Positions 31,041-40,490 of a stretch of DNA of 64,000 bases are shown here, piece after piece (position 1 is the stretch's first letter; each line of letters begins with the position of its first letter). The stretch spans positions 124,001-188,000 of the forward strand of contig CATKHK010000029.1 in assembly GCA_949751835.1 (NCBI GenBank). Direction: 5' to 3'. The stretch comes from Blepharisma japonicum. Taxonomy: Eukaryota > Ciliophora > Heterotrichea > Heterotrichida > Blepharismidae. The notes below the pieces were generated by a model. The model was not told where the DNA came from. It was given only the letters and a program-made list of their open reading frames with translations, and searched no databases. The translations under genes and the position numbers were made by a program.

Positions 31041-32768
31041 ATGGCCAACATCACTTACAGTGACATTATTCAATTTATCCACCTTTCGCTTATTCCACAA
31101 GTTGGTCAAACGAAATCAGAAATTCTCAATAAGCTGATAACTTACAACTATACCTTGAGTTTAAAAGATTTGCAGGAAATGGAGCAAGAAATTACTAATC
31201 TTTTTTCTACAAATACTCAGATCGCCCAGGCTGCCCAAAACCTTTACTATGCTTGCTATTTTCAAGCGGTTTTGGACACCTATCCATTTGATACAACATA
31301 TTTAGCTTTTACAATTGATGTCATTTCCTATCTCCGTGAGCATTGTCCAGAATTAGACGTAAAAGAGTCTGTTTATTCAATTCTCTGCAAAGTTGTCATA
31401 GCCCTAATTTCATGCAAAGATATAAACGAAGTTTTTAATTGGGCTGATAAAATAAAGCAAATTAAAGAGCAGCTTCAGTATAATGAGACTGAAGCTGAAG
31501 AAGCATGGGTGACCACAAAAATAAAGACGATTTTGCTAGAAAGAGTGTGTGATCCTAACAAAGAAACGATAAAATGGTGTATTCAAGCCATAAAGATGAT
31601 TGAAAGCTCAGGATTCAATATAACCTACATAAAACAAATTGCTATAAAAAATGCATTGGATTGGATAGAGACAACCAACGATACCTTAAATATAGCAGAA
31701 ATTACTGGAGAACCAGTCCAAAAAGATGAAGATGGGGCTAGAGAAATTTTGGAACTTTTAAAAGAGCTGCAGATTGGTGATGAAGAAGTCAGTTCTGCAA
31801 TAAATACTTTAAGTGATAAATTTGGAGTAAAACTAAGCACTGATGCACAGACTAAAACGGTAATATCAAAAGAAAGGATCAAGTTTTTGTATCCTCCTTT
31901 ATACTCAAATACAAATGAACTTACCAAGCTGAATATCACTGTGTGGAAAGGAGTTCTAGATGGCTCAAAAGAAATTGCTATAAAATCTTATAGTCACTGG
32001 AAACTTGAATTACTGAACCAATACCAAAAAGAAAGAGAAATTCTTGAAGGGATTTCAGGCCAACATGCTACCTTTTTGGAATATTATGGGTCATATACAG
32101 AAGAAGTGATTGAAAGAGGAAACAGAATGTATTCGTTTGCTATGGCAATGGAACTCTGTGAGACCACCTTAATTGTTGATATAACAAGAAGATCCCGAGA
32201 AATGAGGCCATATAATATATCAGAATATCAAACCTTAGTTTCAAGCCTTTTGGAAGGCTTCAGCTATCTTGAAGCAAGGAAAATTTATCATCAAGATATT
32301 AAGCCTCACAATATATTTTTAACGAGAGATGGAAAGCCGAAAATTGCTGATTTCAGTGTTTCCATGACGACAGAAGTAAGGCTGACTTCTTTTATGACAA
32401 CTGGATTGAATTTGATTCAAGGAACAGAAGGATATATGTCTCCCGAACTCCATAAAGCTTACAAAGAACTTAAAACCAGCCCTAATGCACCTAAAAAGAT
32501 CAAGTACAAGCCAAGCAAATCTGATGTCTACTCTTTAGGGTTGGTGTTCTTACAACTGTATACCTTAGCTCCTGTAGAAGGATACAATGAAGAAGAATTT
32601 CAGCCTCATTTACAAGAATACGTGTCACAATTCCAGCCAGAATGGGTTGCAAATATGCTAAAAAAGATGCTCAATCCAGATGCAAGAAAAAGAATAAGCT
32701 TTGTAAAAATGTACTCACAAATCAATGGCGATCCAACTTTTACAGCTACTTTTCAGCAGCCCCAATAA
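31041..32768 (+). CDS. Protein kinase with helical N-terminal region and divergent HQD/DFS motifs
   Basis: 575 aa. Residues 1-270 are helical with no recognised domain. The kinase domain occupies about 295-570: no proper glycine-rich loop (TVWKGVLDGSKEIAIKSY), the VAIK-type Lys is kept, the catalytic loop is YHQDIKPHN (HRD changed to HQD, Asp kept), the metal loop is ADFSVS (DFG changed to DFS, Asp kept), then TEGYMSPEL and DVYSLGLV. With Lys and both Asp present, catalysis is possible but activation would be non-standard. The subfamily was not placed. Spacer 30721-31040 shows nothing. Confidence 0.85.
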   Translation: MANITYSDIIQFIHLSLIPQVGQTKSEILNKLITYNYTLSLKDLQEMEQEITNLFSTNTQIAQAAQNLYYACYFQAVLDTYPFDTTYLAFTIDVISYLREHCPELDVKESVYSILCKVVIALISCKDINEVFNWADKIKQIKEQLQYNETEAEEAWVTTKIKTILLERVCDPNKETIKWCIQAIKMIESSGFNITYIKQIAIKNALDWIETTNDTLNIAEITGEPVQKDEDGAREILELLKELQIGDEEVSSAINTLSDKFGVKLSTDAQTKTVISKERIKFLYPPLYSNTNELTKLNITVWKGVLDGSKEIAIKSYSHWKLELLNQYQKEREILEGISGQHATFLEYYGSYTEEVIERGNRMYSFAMAMELCETTLIVDITRRSREMRPYNISEYQTLVSSLLEGFSYLEARKIYHQDIKPHNIFLTRDGKPKIADFSVSMTTEVRLTSFMTTGLNLIQGTEGYMSPELHKAYKELKTSPNAPKKIKYKPSKSDVYSLGLVFLQLYTLAPVEGYNEEEFQPHLQEYVSQFQPEWVANMLKKMLNPDARKRISFVKMYSQINGDPTFTATFQQPQ

Positions 32769-32893
32769 TTAAATAAATAATCTTCAAAAATTTTATTACT
32801 AAAAAAATGAAAATGCTTAAATTTTTAAATTAAATATTTGTTCTATAAATTATTGCAAATGCTTATAAACAATATATTATGTAAAGTTTTTTT

Positions 32894-33679
32894 CTAGCTG
32901 TTACCCACAAAAAACGTAATAAAAATTATCACCATAACTGGTAAGGATAAAATTAAACCAATTTTCGTTCCAAATGCTTGGAATTTACTTAATTTGACAA
33001 ACTTCAATATAAGTAAGCTTAAAAAGCTTAGAGCAAGTCCAGTAAGAAGTCCTAAAATAAAATTCAATCCATCCCCTTTTTCATGCAATTTGCTGAGCAT
33101 GATTCTGCTTCGGTCATCTGGATTAGCATTAATTATTGGAAGCTTCCCTTCAAGCCATTTTTCTTCCAAAACAATTTTTTCTTCTTCGCTGTCTTTATTA
33201 ATGCCACTATAAACACACATAGCATGGAAATGAAACTTCATTCCATGAATATCGTCAGCGCTATACCCAGACTCTTCTAGCTTATCCAAGCCTCTAGCCT
33301 GTGATCTTCTCAGCATTGTTCTTGATGAGCCGGGCTGCTCATCAACCGGATCAGTAACAAACCCGTGGATCACACACTTATCATGCAGTTTATAAACAGA
33401 AATAAGATGGGAATCCACCATAACTCTACCTCCATAAATAAGCCTGATGCATTTGCTTTCTTCGATTTCTTTAGTGAAGAGCCGAGTCTTCACATTTCCA
33501 ACTAATTCTGTGAGTGGGTCAAGTGAAATAGTACGGACATCGGTATCAGTGACTTTTACAAAAATTGTGATGTTGTTTGGGTTAGCTGTGGGATCGCTTG
33601 ATTCTTCGGGGCCTGAAAACAAGTGCATAGGCTGCTGGCTCTCAAGTGACTCTTCCACGATTTCATCATATTTTCCCAT
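32894..33679 (-). CDS. Ubiquitin-like membrane protein, Dsc3/TMUB-like
   Basis: 261 aa. A ubiquitin-like fold spans about residues 38-112 (NITIFVKVTDTDVRTISLDP, VKTRLF, CIRLIYGGRVMVD, CVIHGFV). A DUF2407-like segment follows (GLDKLEESGYSADDIHGMKF with HFHAM), as in Dsc3 of the Golgi/ER Dsc E3 complex, and two TM helices close the protein (ILGLLTGLALSFLSLLILKF; IGLILSLPVMVIIFITFFV). Dsc3/TMUB proteins act in membrane-protein ubiquitination and ERAD. The architecture matches well; which of the two families is not settled. Confidence 0.75.
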   Translation of the reverse strand: MGKYDEIVEESLESQQPMHLFSGPEESSDPTANPNNITIFVKVTDTDVRTISLDPLTELVGNVKTRLFTKEIEESKCIRLIYGGRVMVDSHLISVYKLHDKCVIHGFVTDPVDEQPGSSRTMLRRSQARGLDKLEESGYSADDIHGMKFHFHAMCVYSGINKDSEEEKIVLEEKWLEGKLPIINANPDDRSRIMLSKLHEKGDGLNFILGLLTGLALSFLSLLILKFVKLSKFQAFGTKIGLILSLPVMVIIFITFFVGNS

Positions 33680-33720
33680 TTGATTATTTAAATATCCATT
33701 TATATGATGGTTTTTACTAA

Positions 33721-35444
33721 CTATCTTAAAGCTTGCTGCGCGTAATACTTGACATCTTTGTCAGGGTCTCTTGATAAGTCTTGCAGCAGGTTCCTAAACT
33801 GGGAGACGTCGATTTTTGCGGAAAGTTTTTTGATCGTTTTGCATAGGACTAATCTGACATTGGCTACCTTATCCCTTGCAGCTTCGTTGAAAATGGGCAC
33901 ATATTGATCTGGGTTCACATAGATGCTTCCCATGGCTTTGATTATAGTGACTCTTGCTATGCAATTGGCCTGGTTGTGGTATATTTCTTCTAGCTTTGTT
34001 AAAAACTCAGCAACTGTCCACTCGGGGGTCATAATAGTTGTCAAAACATTCAATTCTTCAATCCCTGCTTCTCTCACATCATTTACAGGGTCTGTTAAAA
34101 ATGAAACATAAATTGGTTGTAGATGTCTTATAAAGGCTTCTTCTCCCAGATGTCTTGTGATGTCAACACAACTTTTTATGACTGCTTGTCTTAATCTTCA
34201 CTGAGCCGATTCTCTAACTAGAGTCGTCATTTGGTTAATAATTGGTGGCGAAAGCAGCTCAATTCCTATGGCTGAAGCTAAATTTCCTAAGCCTTCTACC
34301 ATCTTCATCTTAACTTCAAAACTTTCATCATTCAGTAGCACAAGAACAATAGGAGTGATTTTAGCAGATGCAAACTCTCTGCCTACGTATTGGACCATTT
34401 CTGAAATCACTTCAGCACAGTTTTTTCTTACTTTCGGATTTAGTGATAAATCTGAAGATATAGCTTCGACTGTCGGAAACACCAAATTTTGTATTTTTTC
34501 TCTGTTGATAGAGTTCATTGTGCCTTTCAGTGAATGCAAAGCTATAGATTTCACATCTGCTTCTACATCTCTTAAAAGCTGCACAAAGGTTTGGATCAGT
34601 GAATTTTCAGTGATTTCTTTTCCTAGTGATTCAGCCAATTGTGGGAATTTCTGGGCAAAATGATACCTTACTCTCCAGGATTTGTCTTCCCCTACAAGAA
34701 GGATGATTGGAAGTGCATGCAATTTGTTTTCTTCTTTGCTTAGAAGTTTAGCAACCTCAATCATTGAATCCACACACAAAGTTCTGACCTGATCCTGCTC
34801 ATCCTGTGCTAGCTGTCTCAAGTCAGGAATTAATTCAGAAATCAAAAAAGGTTTTTCAATGACTTTTGCAAAAATTCCCATTTCAATCACTGCCGCTCTT
34901 CTTACCATTGGAGTGTCTTCATGACTTAGTTCTAAGAATTTTTGCCTTAATTTTTCTTTGAAATTTCCACTTCTTGGATAAGCCGCCCCAAAAAGAGTGA
35001 CAGCTGAAATCCTTGATGAGAAGTTCTCAGCAGCTGAAAGTTTGAGCACAGAAGGAACAAGTAAATTGATTATATCACTGTCTGGGAGGACCTCTGCTAT
35101 TGTTTTTATCGATCTCACAGCTTGTTCTCTCACAACAGTCTCATCCATCATAGCAAGTGTTTCTAGCAGCGGGAGCAAAACACTTGGGTTTGGCAAAAAT
35201 GATGACAAATTACCGAGTTCTTGGGCTAACGCAAAGAGAACTTCATCTTCTTCGTTTGTAAAAGCTGTGTAAAGCATTACTTGATAAATAAGGCAGTAAT
35301 TGGCTCTGGACTTTTTCTGGGCCTAAAATAGTCGCTATAATTTGTATGCGATGAATTGCATTGACTTTGACATAAACTTCATCAGTGTTCATTTCTTCGC
35401 GAAGCAATTCTAAGGGATTCGGCTCTACATTAAAAAATACCCAT
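33721..35444 (-). CDS. PPP2R1A: PP2A scaffold subunit A (PR65), HEAT repeats (two 16-nt introns)
   Basis: Exons on the minus strand: 35444-35441 (only ATGG), 35424-35281 and 35264-33721; 563 aa, one TGA-Trp. Splicing gives MEPNPLELLREEMNTDEVYV, then QSQLLPYLS joined to TFTNEEDEVLFALAQELGNL. The array continues through signature blocks TSR-like FSSRISAVTLFGAAYP, DDTPMVRR-like EDTPMVRRAA, DEQDQVRTLCVDS and EDKSWRVRYHFAQKF, as in PR65 HEAT repeats. It holds catalytic and B subunits of PP2A. The N-terminal HEAT 1 is slightly shorter than in animals. Very strong call. Confidence 0.93.
35265..35280 (-). other. 16-nt intron 2 of the PP2A-A gene
   Basis: On the minus strand GTAATGCTTTACACAG, with CAG acceptor. 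Removing it changes frame so that LLPYLS continues into TFTNEEDEV as in PR65 of other eukaryotes. Confidence 0.8.
35425..35440 (-). other. 16-nt intron 1 of the PP2A-A gene
   Basis: On the minus strand GTATTTTTTAATGTAG, four bases after the start of the ATG. It removes an in-frame TAA and leaves a 4-nt first coding exon. Confidence 0.75.
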
Positions 35445-35466
35445 TGCGCTCTTTTATAATATTAAA

Positions 35467-38348
35467 TTAATTAGAGATAAATGCTTCAGAAAGCTTATGC
35501 AGATGAAGTCTTGGGACTTCGGCTGGGATTTGGCTGAGATATTGCTCTTTTAATGTAACGTTTTGAAGGTTTAGTAGGATTTCACTGTATTCAATAAGAC
35601 CGTTCTGATTTATATCTGCGAATCCGCTTAACTTGAGGGCTAATGCATGATCAATCGGCATTTCAAGCCAAAGCAGCATGTTTTCGAATTCTTGAAAAGT
35701 AAGAGAAGTGTCCTGGTCTGCATCCATCTTTTCAAATAGCTCATTGACAGAAGTTTTCTTTTCAATCAACTTTTGTTTCATCATAAGCCAATACTTCTCT
35801 GCTTCTTCTCTAAAATCTTCTCTAAACTTTTGAGTTGAATATTTATTAACCTTTTTTGGACTGCTGGTAAATGATTTATTTTTGAAATCTTTTTTCAATT
35901 CATTATAGTAATTTTCCAGCTCATCTTTTGTATAAGTATTTTCAGTCAGATTTGTTTCTCCTTTTAGAAGCCTTATGACAACTTTTTCATAAATTAAATC
36001 CATCATATCAATAACTATATCTAAAGCCGTTTTTCCAGTAGCCGTCAAAAGTGAAATGTTGGCGCCCATTTGAATTAACGTTCGAATAGCCATAAGTTGC
36101 CGATTTTCCACAGCTACATGTAATGCAGACAGTTTCTTCTTAGGAGTTTGATCATTCACAGAGAATTTTTTGGACTCAATGCATTGCCTTATTTTTTCAG
36201 CATTCCCATCTTTTGCATAATCCCAGATGTGGTAGAATGAATCTGCAAGCTTACTTGAGGAATCCAAATCTTTTGGTTTTCGCTGTCTGATATCACTTTG
36301 CCCTCTCAAAATATTTTTATCACTGTCTAGCTTTATGAGAAATTCAATCATTTCTGGATGAGATTGAAGCGTAGATATATGCAAAGCATTCTGTAATTTT
36401 TCATTTTTAGCGTATATACTTGAACCATGCTCTATTAATAACTGGGCAAGATCTAGACGTTTATTTTGGACTGCTAGTAAGAAGGGAGTAGCTTTTCGAG
36501 AGCAAGGAATTTCTAGAACTTTTGATAGAGAGGAAATTCCTGCTTTTTGAAGCTCAGCAGGGGCTTCTGGATCAATGCCAATATTTTCTCTAATTTTGAA
36601 TATTTTTAAAAGGTATTGTACAATATTTATAGGAGCAAAAATGCAAGCAACATGTAAAGCGTTCCAGCCTTCTTGAGTTTGCTCATCTGAAGCTTTCCAG
36701 CTTTGAGAAACCCATGATTTCACCCCAAAATGCATATCAACGTCCCCATCAACAGATCCTTCAAGCAGAAGTTTCAGAGTTTTTATATATCCTGCAGCAA
36801 CAGCAAAATGCAAAGCATTTCACCCTCGTTTATTAGCATGCAATGGATTTGCTTTTTTTTCTAATAAAATGCTTACGGCTTCTATATTTTTTTTCTTGAT
36901 GGCTGAAATAAGATAATTTTCACTCAAATCTCCGTGGATATGCTGCAAAACTTCTTTTTCATCCAGAGCTTGTAAATCTCGATTATCAAGTCTAAATATA
37001 TTACTTACATTTCAGAAGGCTTGAGAATTTTTATTTTTCCTACTGAAACAGAATGTCTAATCATGCTAACAAGCAGTGATGTGATTTTTTTGTCGTTTGA
37101 TAGCTCGATTGGTCTTTTTTGAAAGAGATCTTCTTGCCTTGGATTTGCACCTTCTTCAAGCAAAAATCTTACAATTTGATACTCATTATTCATAACTGCA
37201 AAATGAAGAGCTGATCTACCACACTCATCAACCCAGTTGATATATTTTTGTTTTTCAATTTTATTTTGAGAAACTGACATTTCTTCGGATTGATCCATTT
37301 TCCGAATCATTTGTTGGATACCTTCATGGAAACAGGATAAATCTAAACTCTGGAAAAATCGTTCTCTGGACTTTTCATGACTAATTGGTAATGGTTCAGA
37401 CTTTTCACTTACGATTGGCTTGTATTTTCTGTATTTTATAAGCCTTGCAATTGTGAAATGGTTTTCTTTTGTTTTCATCAAGTTTATAGTTTTACAAGCA
37501 TTTTTAGCACCCCTTAGCAAATATTCAACTAATTTGGCATTATCTTGAAAAGATGAGTAGTGCAAAGGAGTTCTGCCTTTTTCGTCTATAAGCCTGGGAT
37601 CTCCTCCAACTTCTAATAGCATTATCAAGGCTTTTTCAAACCCCATTGCGGCTGCGTAATGAAGTGGAGTTCTATTATATTGATCCCTTACATTGGCTCT
37701 TAGCATTCTTTCATAATCATCATTTGCTGAGTCTAAAATTGCCTCAACAGCCCTTAAATTTTCACTTAAAACTGCATGCAAAGTCGACAATATAAAGCTT
37801 TGATTATATTTCAATCCTTTTTTAACAATAGCCTTGCTTGCTCTTATTCTTTTGTCAAGTTTAATTTCGTATTGATCGTTAAGATCATGTGAAATTTTTT
37901 TCTTCCTTCTTTCCTCTGCTCTTTCCAGAACATTTTCTATGCTAAGTTCTCTATTAATTGTTTTGACGTCAGCTACAGTAAATGAATGATTCATTTTTGG
38001 CTGAATTTGCTCCTTTATGATTCTTTCTTTAAGTTTTTGCTTAATCATATTAAATCTAAGTTCTTTGAGCTTTAAAATCTTTTCTGAGTTTTTAAGTTCT
38101 TCGTTAGAATAGTCAAAAAATCTTCTGGGTTTAAATTTATCTTTTTTCGATATTTCTGATTTTTTGAGATTCTCACAAATATTGATCGGTGGTAAAGTTA
38201 GGGTTTCTCCTAAATTTGGAGATTTTTCTTCAATTGCTGACACATTCAAGTCTGGCACAAAATTAGGTCGGATGTGCATCGTATTATTTAACTGGTGTAA
38301 GGTAATGTTATCAAGATCACCAAAATAGTCTAAATCGTTTTCTTCCAT
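35467..38348 (-). CDS. Ankyrin-repeat protein with C-terminal EF-hands (one 17-nt intron)
   Basis: ATG at 38348-38346 (a TTG-started frame begins 27 bp upstream, but ATG is preferred). Exons 38348-37009 and 36991-35467; 954 aa with one TGA-Trp. Several ankyrin repeats are visible (NRTPLHYAAAMGFEKALIML; KGRTPLHYSS; GRSALHFAVMNNEYQIVRFL; WNALHFAVAAGYIKTLKLLL; LQNALHISTLQSHPEMIEFL; LSALHVAVENRQLMAIRTLI). Near the C-terminus are two canonical EF-hand loops, DADQDTSLTFQE and DINQNGLIEYSE. The combination suggests a Ca2+-regulated scaffold. The intron is needed to bypass TAA within an ankyrin array. Confidence 0.8.
36992..37008 (-). other. 17-nt intron
   Basis: On the minus strand GTAAGTAATATATTTAG, phase 2, with good GTAAG donor and TAG acceptor. 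Removing exactly 17 nt restores the ankyrin frame (GAA AT joined to A CTT GAT). It is longer than the other introns here. Confidence 0.7.
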
Positions 38349-38500
38349 TTTGAACTTTTTATTAAAGATATTCAACTAATGAGGATATTTTATATTTTAG
38401 AAAAAATAAATAGAGTATTTGAGTACTGAACTTATTCTTTTGAAAAATTATTGATTTAATCTACAAGCTGCAGACTATAGGTAATTTGAATGAAATAATT

Positions 38501-40435
38501 TTACTTATTTTTATTGCTTGAGTTGGATGGTGAGCTCTTTTTTCTTTTAAAACTAGAAACATTTAAAATTCTAGGATTTTTATTTGCATCAATCTTGGAT
38601 GCATTTACATTTTGACTAGATTTAATTGTTGGTGCAGAGCTTGATCTCTTAATATGTGAGTGATTTTCTGATTTGTTGGTATTATGATTTGATCTTGGTG
38701 ATGATCTTTCATTTGATTTTTTGTTATCATTTATTGCTCTTGGTATTGATTTTGGCCTTTCTTCATGCTTTATTTGGCTTTGTATTGGCTTTTTATTTTC
38801 ATCTGTACGCTTATTTTCATCTGTGCGTTTTTTATCCTGGGTTGCTCTTGGAGCTGATTTAGGTCTTTCAGCTGATTTTATTTTGTCTTTAGTTGCATTT
38901 TGTGTTGATTTCGATCTTCTATACACAGGCTTTTTATTTCTACTTGCATCATTCTCTTTTTTACTATTCCGACTCTCAACATTTTTGCCTTTATGGTGTA
39001 ATTTTTCATCTTGAAGTTTATGCAAGACATTAGCTTCATTTCCTCTCATGCGTTTCTTTTTGCTAGGCTTGATTGATTTCCTAATTTCATTGATGCTAGT
39101 TCTGAAAGCTGTAGTTTCCCATTTATACATTTTTTGTCCTTCCTTATCTGTTTCAGTAGGTCTATATTCACGCTTTGCTTTAACTTTTGGATCTTCTTTC
39201 GTCTTCTTTTTCTTCTGATCATCTACGTATTTTTGCAATTTTGCTGGGATTTGAAGCTTACGTTCTTTAAATATGCTAATCATAAATTCTGCACGAGTCT
39301 TATCTTCAGGAGTAAAAAAAGAAATAGCAGACCCTTGCAGTCCAGCTCTTGCTGTCCTACCTACTCTATGAACATAGTCCCTAGCACTTTCTGGCATATC
39401 AAAGTTTATAACTGTCTTTATTTCTTTCACATCAAGCCCTCTAGCAGCTAGATCTGTTGCTATTAAAATTCTGCTAAAGCCTAATGAAAATTGCTGTAAG
39501 GCAGTTGTCCTCTCTGACTGTGTTTTATCGCTATGAATTGAAGAAACCTTGTAGCCTTCAAAAGACAAATGCGCAGCCAACCTATCACAAGCTTTTTTTG
39601 TTTCAACAAATATTAAGACTCTTGACTTAATAGGATTTAGCCTCAGAATTTCCAGAAGCTTTTGGAGCTTTTCTACTTCTTCAACCATCTCAATTTTGTG
39701 TAAAATATCAGGATTAATGGTTAGCTCCCCTGATCCAATTCTGACTTCTTCTGGGTCTTTCATGAATTCTTTTGATATTTTTTGAATAGAGTCTGGGAAA
39801 GTTGCAGAAAACATTAAAGTCTGCCGATTACCTTTGATTTCTTGGACAATTTTTTTAATAGAATTTTCAAATCCCATATCAAGCATTTTATCGACTTCAT
39901 CAATGACAAAATAGCTGACTTTGCTAAGTTTAGCAGCTCCTTCTATGATGTAGTCTATAAGCCTCCCTGGAGTTGCAATAAGCATGGGCTTCCCTTTGAA
40001 TAAACTTGATCTCTGCTCTTCTTTATCCACTCCTCCAAATACGCATGATCCTTTAATGTCGAGAGGACGTCCATAGTGATTAAACTCCTTAGAAGTTTGT
40101 ATAGCAAGCTCTCTTGTGGGAGAAAGCACAAGCGCTATTGGACCATCACCTCTCTATATAGATTTTACTTCTATTTTTTCCTTGCTATTTATGTGCACTA
40201 TTGCAGGTGCAACAAATGCAAGAGTCTTTCCCGAGCCTGTTTTTGCGATCCCAATCAAGTCTTTCCCTTTCAAAATCGGTTCCCAGCATTTATCTTGAAT
40301 CTCTGTTGGCTTTGTAAACCCTGCCTCTGAGAAGCTTTTAAGAATCTCTGGTGGAAAGTTGAATTTTTCAAATGCTCCTGTAGCAGTGGTTGGCTTAGAA
40401 AATCTTGCAAAAAGACGATGGACCCTAAAAAGCAT
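38501..40435 (-). CDS. DEAD-box-type RNA helicase with DEVD motif II (one 15-nt intron)
   Basis: Exons 40435-40169 and 40153-38501; 639 aa. The start [14 protein letters not shown] is basic and could be a mitochondrial presequence. Motifs: Q-region [17 protein letters not shown] (64-71), Ia PTRELA, Ib TPGR, II DEVD (174-177), III SAT (205-207), [19 protein letters not shown]. Motif II Ala is replaced by Val, unusual for the family. The last 220 residues are Lys/Ser/Asn-rich low complexity with repeated RPKSxPRA and KRTDEN units. RNA unwinding is expected; substrate unknown. Confidence 0.9.
40154..40168 (-). other. 15-nt intron of the helicase gene
   Basis: On the minus strand GTAAAATCTATATAG, phase 0, in-frame TAG. 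It lies between motif I and motif Ia; splicing joins KEKIE to [16 protein letters not shown]. Confidence 0.9.
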
Positions 40436-40490
40436 TGTAAAAATCCATATTTTAATGATGCGATAAAAATAAACTATTACAATTTATAGT

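Noticed and set aside
37005-37007. TAA as a true stop of the first ankyrin protein
   Set aside because: The stop lies inside a GTAAG...TAG intron-like segment; the next segment has no ATG and continues the ankyrin array in the frame obtained after splicing.
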